NCBI RefSeq assembly: GCF_963676955.1 | Contig: NZ_OY781461.1 | Location: 3,528,225-3,592,224, forward strand | DNA length: 64,000 nt | Source: an uncultured Desulfuromonas sp. | Lineage (GTDB): Bacteria > Desulfobacterota > Desulfuromonadia > Desulfuromonadales > Desulfuromonadaceae | Direction: 5' to 3' | In this document: piece by piece, positions 48,071-56,732 of the stretch | Layout: each line of letters starts with the position of its first letter | How positions within the stretch are numbered: the first letter of the stretch is position 1 | Program-made: the position numbers and the translations under genes | The notes under the pieces: generated by a model | Seen by the model: only the letters and a program-made list of their open reading frames with translations | What the model was told of the DNA's origin: nothing | Databases searched by the model: none

Positions 48071-48225
48071 GTTTCAGGCAGGTCTTCTGGCTTCCAGATC
48101 TATCGTCACAACACGCCTTCCCGATTTTCCATCAGTGGCGAACTGCGCTGGACGTCCCTGGTTACAGCGGCGGGCCCACTCCCGAATTTCACGGGATTCC
48201 CTGTTATGCGTTAAGCACCTGAAAC
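48071..48225 (-). promoter_or_regulatory. Cobalamin riboswitch
   Basis: On the minus strand, in order: P1 strand GTTTCAGGTGC, AACAGGGAATCC, GTGAAATTCGGGAGTGGGCC, CCGCCGCTGTAA, GCCACTG, GGGAAGGC and GGAAGCCAGAAGACCTGCC then CCTGAAAC closing P1. All conserved B12-box elements are present (the normal GGAGACC block is AGAAGACC here). Cobalamin binding should end transcription at 47964-48007 and reduce btuB expression. Confidence 0.95.
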
Positions 48226-48337
48226 TTTTTGCGCAGACACCTTAAAAACACTGCTACACCCTGTCAAGACCAAACTGACACTTGCCAATAAAGACCCTAA
48301 CCACCTGAAAAAACAAACCTTAAAGATGAGCACGAGC

Positions 48338-48472
48338 CCATCATCTCATGAGAAAATGTGGTTAAATTTTAAGTTGTCTTCTCTTTAGATATCCGTTAGC
48401 TTAACAAGATGTTGCTTTGGGTTTACCAAAGCTTTTACCCCGTGATGCCCCTCCTTCACGGGGTTTTTTTAT
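48338..48472 (+). ncRNA. Candidate small RNA ending in an orphan terminator
   Basis: A strong rightward terminator (CCCCGTGA...TCACGGGG then TTTTTTT, 48438-48470) has no gene upstream of it on its strand. Just before it is a second hairpin GCTTTGG-GTTTA-CCAAAGC (about 48415-48433). The next genes on both sides are leftward. This suggests a short non-coding transcript; its 5' end is not defined. Confidence 0.35.
48438..48470 (+). terminator. Orphan rho-independent terminator
   Basis: Perfect 8-bp stem CCCCGTGA/TCACGGGG with a 10-nt loop and seven T. No coding gene on the plus strand precedes it within 2.5 kb. Confidence 0.85.
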
Positions 48473-48525
48473 GCCGTCGCGACGAGCAGAAGCCAGAAAT
48501 TTTCCCGCCAGGCGCGCCGTACCAC

Positions 48526-50181
48526 TTAAGCGGCTCCTAACACACGCAACAGATGAGGGATAAGTTGTTTCTTACGAGACAAGACACCACGTAATTCAAA
48601 CAGGTTGTCGCCAAGTTGCGGATAACCGATCATAAATGCCAGCTGACGATCCCCCGCCACCAGTAATTCACTGTTGCCCGCAACGATGTCCGTCACCAAC
48701 AATCCGGCCATCCCAAGGTCCCGTTTCTGGCGAAGTTTTTCCAGCTCGGCACTGAGTTCATCTTTCAAACCATGGAACTCATGAAAATTGACCACTTCCA
48801 CCTGACCGATACCAAACTGGCAGCTGGCGGCATTAAACACTTTAAAATCCGTGGTGATCACTTTTTCCAGAGAGTCATACGCACTCATCGCACTGCTCGA
48901 AGCAAAAATCCGTCGGCCATACTCTTGGGGATCAAGGCCCGACAACTGGCCAAGCCATTCAGCGATGTCACGATCCACCTCGGTGGTCGTCGGCGATTTC
49001 ATCACCACGGTATCGGAAAGCAGTCCGGACAACATCAGACCGGCCGTTGCCGGATCCGGGGTGATGCCGGCATTCTGATACAAAGTCGCCACCAGGGTAC
49101 AGGTGCTGCCGACAGGCTGGTTGATAAAACGGATCGGTTTGTCGGTCTGAAAACTGCCCAGACGGTGATGATCCACCACTTCAAGAATCTCCACCTTATC
49201 CGCTCCGGCCACCGCCTGAGACAATTCATTGTGATCGACAAGAATCAGTTTGACATCCGAGGGCCGCAGCAAGTGACTTTTGGTGGCCACCGCTTCCACC
49301 TGGCCATGGTCATTGACAATAACAACACCGGGTACCACGCTATGCGTCAGGCTGACGCGCAGTTCATCAACGCGATCCTGGCCACGCAAAGTAATATACT
49401 CCGTCTCGGCCAGCAGTTCTACCGGTGTCGCCAGACGGGTCAGCCAGGTACTGGTTGCACTGTCAAAGGAGGTGGACAAAATGGTCACGTTATTCTTACG
49501 GCCCAGCTCAAGAATATCCGCCGGGATATCCAGATCAGCCACGACCACCAGCACCCGCACCGCCCGTTCAACAGCCAGTCGCAGGATGTCAATACGGTCC
49601 CCGGCGATCAGAATCATTTTGCGCAGATCCTGATCCGCCATCTTCTCAGCAAATGTCGGCTCAGACATGGCCGCGACAAAAAGATTCAACTCTTCGAGCT
49701 CATCAAAATCCACTTCATTGAGGGCCGTCGCTTTCAAACACTGGCAAATCGACCGTGGTGACGCCGATACTCTGCGTAACTCTTTCTCCTGGCTCGGCAC
49801 CAGAAAGCGTTCGGAAACCTTCTTAAGATAGAGAATCCCCTGCGGACAGCGCTTATCATCCACTACCGGCAGAATGCGCACATTATGCAGATGAAACAAC
49901 TCCAAGGCCCGTGACAGCGGTGCTGTCGTCGGAATTGTCACCGGCTGTTGTTCGCCAATAATATCGCGAATGCGTGGAGAGACATCAAGGAGCAGTTCCG
50001 GTTGCGGCACCGCCAATTCCTCAAGAATAAACTCCGTCTGGCGATTGATATTCCCCGCGCGTGCCGGTTGGACACCATGGAGCCCCTGTGCAGCCCGCAG
50101 ACGGGAATAGGCAATGGCACTGCATACCGAGTCGGTATCCGGGTTCATGTGTCCAATCACGTAAACACGTTGTTGTGGCAT
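48526..50181 (-). CDS. ppaC: Manganese-dependent inorganic pyrophosphatase with regulatory CBS and DRTGG domains
   Basis: 551 residues against about 310 for plain family II pyrophosphatase; the extra about 240 residues are inserted after the first 65. Catalytic DHH part: GHMNPDTDSVCSAIAY (metal ligands His and two Asp), VDHNE, VDHHRLG, and DHHA2 with the substrate-binding RKK near SRKKQLIPHLL. Insert: CBS domain (about 65-120), DRTGG domain (about 185-245), CBS domain (about 250-310). In this subfamily adenine nucleotides and diadenosine polyphosphates bind the insert and control activity. It hydrolyses pyrophosphate in the cytoplasm. Monocistronic; the ATG follows AGGAGGTTTTC. Confidence 0.94.
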   Translation of the reverse strand: MPQQRVYVIGHMNPDTDSVCSAIAYSRLRAAQGLHGVQPARAGNINRQTEFILEELAVPQPELLLDVSPRIRDIIGEQQPVTIPTTAPLSRALELFHLHNVRILPVVDDKRCPQGILYLKKVSERFLVPSQEKELRRVSASPRSICQCLKATALNEVDFDELEELNLFVAAMSEPTFAEKMADQDLRKMILIAGDRIDILRLAVERAVRVLVVVADLDIPADILELGRKNNVTILSTSFDSATSTWLTRLATPVELLAETEYITLRGQDRVDELRVSLTHSVVPGVVIVNDHGQVEAVATKSHLLRPSDVKLILVDHNELSQAVAGADKVEILEVVDHHRLGSFQTDKPIRFINQPVGSTCTLVATLYQNAGITPDPATAGLMLSGLLSDTVVMKSPTTTEVDRDIAEWLGQLSGLDPQEYGRRIFASSSAMSAYDSLEKVITTDFKVFNAASCQFGIGQVEVVNFHEFHGLKDELSAELEKLRQKRDLGMAGLLVTDIVAGNSELLVAGDRQLAFMIGYPQLGDNLFELRGVLSRKKQLIPHLLRVLGAA

Positions 50182-50385
50182 GAAAACCTCCTGCTGTGTA
50201 TTGTCAATACTGGGTTTAATCTCTGTGCTAAGTCATGGTGTAAACGGCATTTCCCCCCAAAACCACGTTAAAACGCCCTCTATATAACACGATCGACTCC
50301 GTATCATCAGGAAAAATGATCCATAAAAGTCAAGAATGCGGCAAAATGTGTTTGTGCATCACGAAAGAGCGCCTGCGTCATCCAG

Positions 50386-51258
50386 TCACAACAGCGTCAC
50401 GCCAAGCGTCATCAGGAGTGGAAACAGCCCGGTCAATAACAGCTCGCGACGACTGAGACAACGCGCCTGAGGATGACGAATCAACACCCAGGCAAGAACC
50501 GCCGCGCAGATCAGCACCAAGCCCGGAACAAAGCGACCACTGAGATGGGCAACAACCAAAGCCGACCATAGCCCCAAAGGGGCAACATGAAGATGTTTAA
50601 AGGGCGCTGTCACTCCTCTGTCAAAACCCGTCAATGGGAACCCCGGGCTTAACTCAAGTCGAACCAGTGCGGCACTGAGAAAGGCGACAATAATCCAGTC
50701 GGTCACGCCGAACAACGGAACAGGCAAGGCACTCCCCGGCACCAGCGTTTTAATCAAGAGTTCATCGACGAGCGGCGGCATGCCCTGCTGCCCCGCAGAA
50801 TAATAAGCACTGATCTGCTCCGCCATGACATGGGTCGGTCCGGAAGTAAGGCTGCACAGATCAGCCCAGGCCGCCACCACGCACACCGGAATCAATTCAG
50901 TGGAACGGCGCAATCCCCGAGCCAGGGCAACACCAAGGAGGCTTGCCGCACTCACCATCAAAGCACTGATGCCCAAGGTCAGCCCAACATGAACTGTCCC
51001 GGTAAAACGTTTTAACACGACAAGCGCAGCCAGTAGAATCAGGCAACCAAGCAACGGACGAATTAACGGTGAATAAGAGCTGTTCAGTTCACGCCGATCC
51101 ACAGTAATCAATGCAGACACCAGTAAAGAGGCCGCCACAATCAATAACGTTGCTGCCATGAGCGTCGAAAATGAGTTGCCTGCCGCATCCCACGGCAGCC
51201 ATCCGAAACTCCAGCTCAACAAAAAGATTGCAGCCGATATGGTCAGCGCTTTGAACAT
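50386..51258 (-). CDS. Hypothetical polytopic membrane protein
   Basis: 290 residues from the ATG at 51258 with GGAGAG 6 bp upstream. About seven to nine hydrophobic segments, the first at about 5-23 and 33-53. A hydrophilic stretch (about 135-175) has GPTHVMAEQISAYYS. The C-terminal part LIRHPQARCLSRRELLLTGLFPLLMTLG is again hydrophobic. No family recognised and no conserved acidic or His pairs that would suggest a transporter class. It is a single gene. Confidence 0.65.
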   Translation of the reverse strand: MFKALTISAAIFLLSWSFGWLPWDAAGNSFSTLMAATLLIVAASLLVSALITVDRRELNSSYSPLIRPLLGCLILLAALVVLKRFTGTVHVGLTLGISALMVSAASLLGVALARGLRRSTELIPVCVVAAWADLCSLTSGPTHVMAEQISAYYSAGQQGMPPLVDELLIKTLVPGSALPVPLFGVTDWIIVAFLSAALVRLELSPGFPLTGFDRGVTAPFKHLHVAPLGLWSALVVAHLSGRFVPGLVLICAAVLAWVLIRHPQARCLSRRELLLTGLFPLLMTLGVTLL

Positions 51259-51598
51259 CACATTCTCTCCGATAAACAAAAATCCAGATCAGTTATCGTA
51301 AAAAAATTTTCCGCCGTAGTGCAGGCGTTCTGACTTTTATTCTTAGGAGACGTTCTCAATTAGAAGACTGAGAACGTCCCCTGGCATTAAAAGCCTTACT
51401 CCAGAAAAGGATAAATCGAGCATCGGCCTAAAAAGAAACGGGCACCGCAGATGAAAAAACATTGTAACAGACCGTGACAATTTAAACCGTACCAACCAAA
51501 AGGGGTTAAACTAACATAAATTATATTTTTTTCATTCTTATTTATTTGTCTACCACCCCGAGAGAGTCTTGTTAATTGCTCCCCCAAAGGATCCATTT
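51259..51598. other. Divergent intergenic region, 340 bp
   Basis: It holds the palindromic repeat at 51347-51382 and AT-rich DNA that should contain the promoters of the two flanking membrane protein genes. Nothing else recognised. Confidence 0.4.
51347..51382. repeat. Palindromic repeat with GGGGACGTTCTCA arms
   Basis: GGAGACGTTCTCA (51347-51359) and its near complement TGAGAACGTCCCC (51370-51382) around a 10-nt loop. The motif GGGGACGTTCTCA is one I recall at ends of IS200-like/RAYT elements. No transposase is attached. Related half-sites occur near 7855. Confidence 0.6.
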
Positions 51599-52063
51599 AT
51601 GGAAGAATTAAACGATTGGAAATTTTTCTGGCCGAAGTCCGATAGTTTGGCAAAAGCAACAACCGCAGCTCGACAGGGATTTATTGCGGCAATTTTTATC
51701 GCCTGCGTGTCACCGCCCTACATGTTACCCGGACTGCTGTCAACCGGGTTACAGCAACATTTTTACCTTATCTTCGTTCCGACTCTTTTTTACGGAATTC
51801 TGGCTGTCCTCATTTATAAAATATCGCGCATTGCGGCCCTACTCGGATTTCTGTTTTTTTTGCCAAAATTTCTCGTTCACCTTCTCGACCCCGGATTTAC
51901 AACGGTTATTTGGGTAGCCCTTGCCCTTGCTTTTATCAATTCTATTCGTGGGACCTTCGCTTATCACGGCCACATAAAGCGCTCAAAAGTGTCCCTAACG
52001 GGCTCAACAAAACCATCATTGGAGGAGGCATCAACGACCTGTGACACCACAATCACCGATTAA
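51599..52063 (+). CDS. Hypothetical small membrane protein
   Basis: 154 residues from the ATG at 51599, with AAAGGA 7 bp upstream. Three hydrophobic segments (about 28-48, 57-77, 80-125 possibly two), an N-terminal aromatic stretch (LNDWKFFWP) and a polar Ser/Thr-rich tail. No family recognised. It lies alone before the iron-uptake cluster, and its tail ends about 120 bp before the Fur box at 52184. Confidence 0.6.
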   Translation: MEELNDWKFFWPKSDSLAKATTAARQGFIAAIFIACVSPPYMLPGLLSTGLQQHFYLIFVPTLFYGILAVLIYKISRIAALLGFLFFLPKFLVHLLDPGFTTVIWVALALAFINSIRGTFAYHGHIKRSKVSLTGSTKPSLEEASTTCDTTITD

Positions 52064-52183
52064 CCCATCATCCGATTGAACACGAAAATGACACTTTTGC
52101 GAAAAGTTAATAGGTGAAAACACAACTTGAAACAGAGGTCCTTAGACAAAAAACAACATAATCTTCCCAAATCGCTCCTCCAA

Positions 52184-52202
52184 AATGATCATGACTATCA
52201 TT
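52184..52202. promoter_or_regulatory. Fur box upstream of the first fecI-like gene
   Basis: AATGATCATGACTATCATT, a 19-bp dyad with 7 of 9 pairs matching and close to the GATAATGATAATCATTATC consensus. It lies 144 bp before the sigma factor start, so iron repletion should repress this module. Confidence 0.75.
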
Positions 52203-52345
52203 TTCTACTTAAAATATGACCCTCGTCACAGCTGACAAAAAACATTTCCCGTAACCTTCCGCCAAGACAACCATTATTCAGTATCTATTTTCACGGCGAC
52301 ACCAACCTCATTGGCGTGACATCAAAAAAGAGGCGACCCTGCACC

Positions 52346-52876
52346 ATGCCATGTACTGAAGAAAAACAATGTCATCTGATGGGGCTTTTCTACACCAACC
52401 ATCAGGGCTGGATGCACCACTGGCTGCAACGGAAGCTGGGGTGCCGCCAACGCGCAGAAGACCTGACCCAGGATGTGTTTGTGCGCCTCATCCGCCGCAA
52501 TGAACGCGTGGAAGAGGTGCGCGAGCCTCGCGCCTGGCTCAGTTCCATCGCCCGCGGGCTGCTGGTTGATCACTGGCGCCGTAAAGCTCTGGAACAGGCC
52601 TGGATCGACACGCTGATGCACAGTCCGGCCCCGGCCACCCCGTCCCCCGAAGAGCGCGTGGAAATCATTGAAGAACTTGTGGTCATTGACCGCATGTTGC
52701 GCGGTCTTAAGAAAAGAACCCGCTCAGCGTTCCTGCTGGCGCGCCTCGAAGGACTGACCTGCCATCAGATCTCCACCCGTCTCGGCGTCTCGCGCGCCAC
52801 GGTGGAGCGCGATCTGGCCCAAGCCCTGCGGGCCTGCTACCGGGCGCGCTTCGAACGTGAATCCCCAGCCCCATGA
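52346..52876 (+). CDS. ECF sigma factor, FecI-like (iron starvation type)
   Basis: 176 residues from the ATG at 52346; an upstream GTG would add a basic tail but has a weaker context. Sigma region 2 has the FecI pattern LFYTNHQGWMHHWLQRKLGCRQRAEDLTQDVFVRLI, with REPRAWLSSIARGLLVDHWRR. Region 4 has the HTH LEGLTCHQISTRLGVSRATVERDL. It directs RNA polymerase to the promoter of the receptor gene when the cognate siderophore is sensed. Its stop overlaps the fecR start (ATGA), the normal arrangement. The Fur box lies upstream. Confidence 0.93.
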   Translation: MPCTEEKQCHLMGLFYTNHQGWMHHWLQRKLGCRQRAEDLTQDVFVRLIRRNERVEEVREPRAWLSSIARGLLVDHWRRKALEQAWIDTLMHSPAPATPSPEERVEIIEELVVIDRMLRGLKKRTRSAFLLARLEGLTCHQISTRLGVSRATVERDLAQALRACYRARFERESPAP

Positions 52877-53886
52877 GCCGCGGCAACAGGACCCAAGCCT
52901 GCCGCGCCGACCTGCCGCGGGAACTGATCGAGCAAGCCATTGACTGGGCAATAAAGATCCATTATGGCCCGGCGGACGACGTGCAACAACAGGCCTTTTC
53001 CCGCTGGCTCGACCACAGCCCCCAGCACGAAGAGGCCTGGCGACGCCTGCAGTCGCTGCATGACGAATTTTCCACCCTGCCCGCCGACCTGGCGACGCGC
53101 ACCCTGACCACTTTTGATGAGCAGCGTCAAACCCGGCGTCGGCAACGCCGTCAGGTGCTGAAACTGCTGGTGCTCGGCGGCGTACTGGCGTCCAGCGGAG
53201 CCCTGACCTATCGTCGCGCCCCCTGGCAGCGCCTGTTCGCCGACACCGCCACTGAAACCGGTCAACAGCGGGCCACCACCCTGGAAGACGGCTCGACCAT
53301 CCGCCTCAACACCGACTCGGCCATTGCCCGCCACTACGACGCGAGCCAGCGCAGAATTGAACTACTGCGCGGAGAGATTGCCGTCACCACCGGCAGGGAC
53401 CGTCGCAAACGGCCGTTCATCATCACCACCCCCTACGGCACCCTGGAAGCATTGGGCACCCGCTTCACCGTCCGGCTGCGCGACGCGTATGCCCGTATCG
53501 ACGTTCAGGACGGCGCCGTGCGCATGCAGCCGAAAAACGGCACGCCATGGGTTGTTGAAGCCGGCACCGGCGGACGCCTTCAGCAGCAAAAAGCCGAGGG
53601 TGCTCCACCCCTGCCCTACGATCCGACCGGCTGGACCGACGGCGTTCTGGCCGTGCGCAACATGGCGCTGAAAAACGTCCTCTCTGAACTGGCCCGCTAT
53701 CGACCGGGCACCATTTCCTGCGCTGACGAAGTGGCGCGGTTGCCGGTCTCGGGAATTTATCACCTCGCCGACACCGATCAGGTGCTGCGTTTCCTGCAAC
53801 AGACCCAGCCGATCCAGGTGGCGTATCGCACCCGTTACTGGGTCACGGTGTTGCCAGATGAAAGCCGATCAGCAGGGAAAAAATGA
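52873..53886 (+). CDS. FecR-type anti-sigma regulator with Tat-like signal
   Basis: 337 residues. N-terminal cytoplasmic anti-sigma domain (DUF4880-like, about 12-70: LIEQAIDWAIKIHYG, FSRWLDHSPQHEEAWRRLQ). One TM segment about 96-115 preceded by RRRQRRQVLKLLVLG, a twin-arginine-like motif, as known for some FecR relatives. The periplasmic FecR domain (about 135-225: TTLEDGSTIRLNTDSAI, RIELLRGEIAVTT, YGTLEALGTRFTVR) is followed by a C-terminal secretin/STN-like domain (ALKNVLSELARYRPG, LPVSGIYHLADTDQVLRFL) that contacts the receptor. It relays occupied-receptor signal to the sigma factor. Confidence 0.92.
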   Translation: MSRGNRTQACRADLPRELIEQAIDWAIKIHYGPADDVQQQAFSRWLDHSPQHEEAWRRLQSLHDEFSTLPADLATRTLTTFDEQRQTRRRQRRQVLKLLVLGGVLASSGALTYRRAPWQRLFADTATETGQQRATTLEDGSTIRLNTDSAIARHYDASQRRIELLRGEIAVTTGRDRRKRPFIITTPYGTLEALGTRFTVRLRDAYARIDVQDGAVRMQPKNGTPWVVEAGTGGRLQQQKAEGAPPLPYDPTGWTDGVLAVRNMALKNVLSELARYRPGTISCADEVARLPVSGIYHLADTDQVLRFLQQTQPIQVAYRTRYWVTVLPDESRSAGKK

Positions 53887-54293
53887 GGTTGTCGTGAGGG
53901 ATGAAGGCTTTCATCACCACACAGGGACGGAAAAAGACTGGTTCAAAAACTTCTTTTAGCCTCGCGATGCCTTCACGATAACATCTGATAAAGGCCTCGA
54001 TGAAAATCTGAACCACAAGCGTTTTGGCCTTTCATCGTTTTCCATGGGTTTGCCTTTGTGTTTTTTTGGGGTTTCATCAGAAGTTATCGAGGCCTTTATC
54101 GTGAGGCGAATATGGGGTGGTTTTTCCGGTGAGAGAAATGTCAAAGCATCCCTTCAAAAAATCTTACGGTTTTCTCCGTGGTTCACGACTTCTAAACGTT
54201 TAGAAAATTTCTTGCAAAAAAGTGAGGGCGTTTTGGTTTTCGTCCGGCCTGCAGGGTGAAGTCACCAACAACAACCTGCAAGGAGAACGAAAC
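53887..54293. other. fecR-receptor intergenic region, 407 bp, with large inverted repeat
   Basis: Contains the perfect 15-bp inverted repeat GATAAAGGCCTCGAT (53987-54001) and ATCGAGGCCTTTATC (54086-54100) with 84 bp between, plus further related GATGAAAGGCC and GATGAAGGC words (including the palindrome GATGAAGGCTTTCATC at 53900). The receptor promoter recognised by the FecI-like factor should lie 54110-54280. No gene is called. Confidence 0.5.
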
Positions 54294-56732
54294 ATGTCTT
54301 TATTCCGACCAAAGTCCGGGCCTGCCACCCACGCCGTGTTGGCAGCCTTTGTGCTGCTTTTCCTGCTCATTCCGTTGCAAACGGCCACGGCCGCCGAACT
54401 CACACACACCTTTGCGATTGAGGCGGGACCGCTGGATACGGTCCTCAACCAATTCGTTCGCGCCTCCGGCGTCAATCTGTCCTACGCGGATGTGGTCACG
54501 GACGAACTCCACAGCGACGGCGTCAGCGGGCGGTATACCAGCGAAGAAGCCCTGCACACACTTCTGGACGGAACCGGCATCACCGCTGAACAACAGAGCG
54601 GTGGCGGATTCCGCTTGCGTCAACAAACCGCGGAGGAAAAAGCGCAAGAAGTGCAAACGTTGCAAGAGGAGGCGGAACCCATGACCGTCACCGCCTCGTC
54701 CGTGGGCGATACCACGGAAGGAACCGGCAGCTACACCACCGGCGCCATGAACACCGCCACTAAGATGGATCTGTCGATTCGCGAAACGCCTCAGTCGGTC
54801 AGCGTCATCACCCGCCAGAAGATCGAAGACGAAAACTATCAGACGATTGATGAGGCTTTGTCTGAAACGACGGGCCTCTATGTTTCACGCCTGGGCACCA
54901 CGCGATGGGAATATATTTCCAGGGGATCAACCATCGACAACATTCAATACGACGGCGTGTCCAGCCATATTCACTACTATGCCCGTGATGTCATCGGCGA
55001 TGACGTCATGGATATGTATGACCGGATCGAAGTGGTTCGCGGCGCCACCGGGCTGACGCAGGGAGCCGGCGATCCCTCCGCCTCGATCAACATGGTGCGC
55101 AAACGTCCCACGGCGGAGCAACAGACGTCGCTGAGCGGCAACGCCTCCATGTGGGGCAACGGCAGGATGTCGTTCGACACATCCGGCTCCTTCAATCAAA
55201 GCCAAACCATACGCGGACGCCTCGTTGCTTCCGCATCCGGCGGAGATGATTGTCTGGATGAAAGCAGCAGGGAGAACCAGCTTTATTACGCGGTTCTTGA
55301 TGCGGATGTCACCGAAAAAACACTCCTAAGCCTGGGCTTCAGCCATCAGAAAACACGGCATGACGGTTATTCGTGGGGCGGTCTGGCTACCCATGAAGAC
55401 GGCTCGTTTTACGATCTGGACCCGGAAGACACGTCCGCCGCCGATTGGGAATACCTGGACCGGGAAGAGAATGTCACTTATTTCGACCTGGAACAGGCTC
55501 TTGGAGGCGATTGGAATATCAAATTATCCGGACGTTATTCCAAAGCCCAATCCGACATGCTGGCCTCCTATACCTGGTGGGCCAGCTCGGTGCTCTACAA
55601 ATATCCGCACGCTTATGAGTACGACCACCGCGCCAAATCCGCGGACCTTCACCTTTCGGGCTCCTTCAATCTGTTCGGGCGGAAACACAAACTCGTGCTG
55701 GGCGCCAATTTCGATGACGAAGAGCTTTCCTACGTCGGCGGCTCCGGAACCGCTATCCCGATTGATCTGGAAACCTGGGATCCATCATCGGTCAGCAAAC
55801 CCGATATTGCGTTGGGCAGTTACAGTGCGACATATGATCAACAACAATATGGCGTTTATTCGGCTCTGCAATTAAATCCCCATGACAGGATCAACCTCAC
55901 GGTAGGCCTGCGAGTCAGCTGGTTTGATTACAGCACCGAGAGTGTCATGACCTGGGGGGCAAGTGCCAGTGACTATGAAGAGAATGCTTATATTCTGCCG
56001 TATTACGGCATCACCTGCGACCTGACCGACACACTCACCGCTTATGCCAGTTATACGGAAATTTTTCAGCCTCAACAAAACTACGATATCGACGGCGACC
56101 TGCTTCCCCCTGAAGAAGGCAACAACAAGGAAGTCGGTGTAAAATTTGAATCCAGCGAGAATTTGTTCAACGCCTCAATCGCATTCTTTGAAACCAACCG
56201 CGACAACCTGGCAACGGCGCTTGACGGTGTCAGCTATTGCAACCCCGGATTCTCGACCTGCTACGAGGCCGCCGAACGGGTGAGAACCCGCGGCTTCGAG
56301 CTCGACGCTTCCGGTGAACTCAGCGACGGATGGCATATCAGCGCTGGTTATACCTACTCCAAATCGGAGTATGTCGAGGGAGAAAACAAGGGCGATCACT
56401 ATTACACCTACAACATCCCGAAGCACTCATTCAAACTATCTACCGTGTATGATCTGCCGGGAAGATTGCATCAGCTCAGTGTCGGTGCCGGTATGAAAGC
56501 ACAAAGTGAACTCTATAAAACCGGGGACGGCTACAGGATCGAACAAGGCGGTTATGTGATTTTCGATGCCATGGCAAAATATCAACTCACGCCCCGGATG
56601 AAATTGCAGCTGAATATCAATAATCTCCTCGACAAAGAATATTATTCCTCCCTGAGCGGCACCGGAACCAGTTACGGTCCCTTTATGGGCGACCCGAGGA
56701 ACATCGTGCTTTCGTTCAAATACCAGTTCTGA
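54294..56732 (+). CDS. TonB-dependent siderophore receptor with N-terminal signalling (STN) domain
   Basis: 812 residues from the ATG at 54294 (AAGGAGAAC box). Signal peptide about 1-34. STN domain about 40-120 (FAIEAGPLDTVLNQFVRASGVNLSY), which touches FecR. TonB box/plug: EPMTVTASSVGDTTEGTGSY, then LSIRETPQSVSVITRQKIED and YDRIEVVRGATGLTQGAGDPSASINMVRKRP as in FpvA/FecA-type siderophore receptors. A 22-strand barrel closes with SLSGTG and a terminal FKYQF. It should import a ferric-siderophore and, when loaded, start the FecR-FecI cascade. The ligand cannot be predicted. Confidence 0.94.
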   Translation: MSLFRPKSGPATHAVLAAFVLLFLLIPLQTATAAELTHTFAIEAGPLDTVLNQFVRASGVNLSYADVVTDELHSDGVSGRYTSEEALHTLLDGTGITAEQQSGGGFRLRQQTAEEKAQEVQTLQEEAEPMTVTASSVGDTTEGTGSYTTGAMNTATKMDLSIRETPQSVSVITRQKIEDENYQTIDEALSETTGLYVSRLGTTRWEYISRGSTIDNIQYDGVSSHIHYYARDVIGDDVMDMYDRIEVVRGATGLTQGAGDPSASINMVRKRPTAEQQTSLSGNASMWGNGRMSFDTSGSFNQSQTIRGRLVASASGGDDCLDESSRENQLYYAVLDADVTEKTLLSLGFSHQKTRHDGYSWGGLATHEDGSFYDLDPEDTSAADWEYLDREENVTYFDLEQALGGDWNIKLSGRYSKAQSDMLASYTWWASSVLYKYPHAYEYDHRAKSADLHLSGSFNLFGRKHKLVLGANFDDEELSYVGGSGTAIPIDLETWDPSSVSKPDIALGSYSATYDQQQYGVYSALQLNPHDRINLTVGLRVSWFDYSTESVMTWGASASDYEENAYILPYYGITCDLTDTLTAYASYTEIFQPQQNYDIDGDLLPPEEGNNKEVGVKFESSENLFNASIAFFETNRDNLATALDGVSYCNPGFSTCYEAAERVRTRGFELDASGELSDGWHISAGYTYSKSEYVEGENKGDHYYTYNIPKHSFKLSTVYDLPGRLHQLSVGAGMKAQSELYKTGDGYRIEQGGYVIFDAMAKYQLTPRMKLQLNINNLLDKEYYSSLSGTGTSYGPFMGDPRNIVLSFKYQF

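Noticed and set aside
53956-54144. 62-residue minus-strand frame in the fecR-receptor gap
   Set aside because: It spans the inverted repeat, has a Lys/Arg/Ser-biased sequence and no clear ribosome site; the repeat alone explains the open frame.
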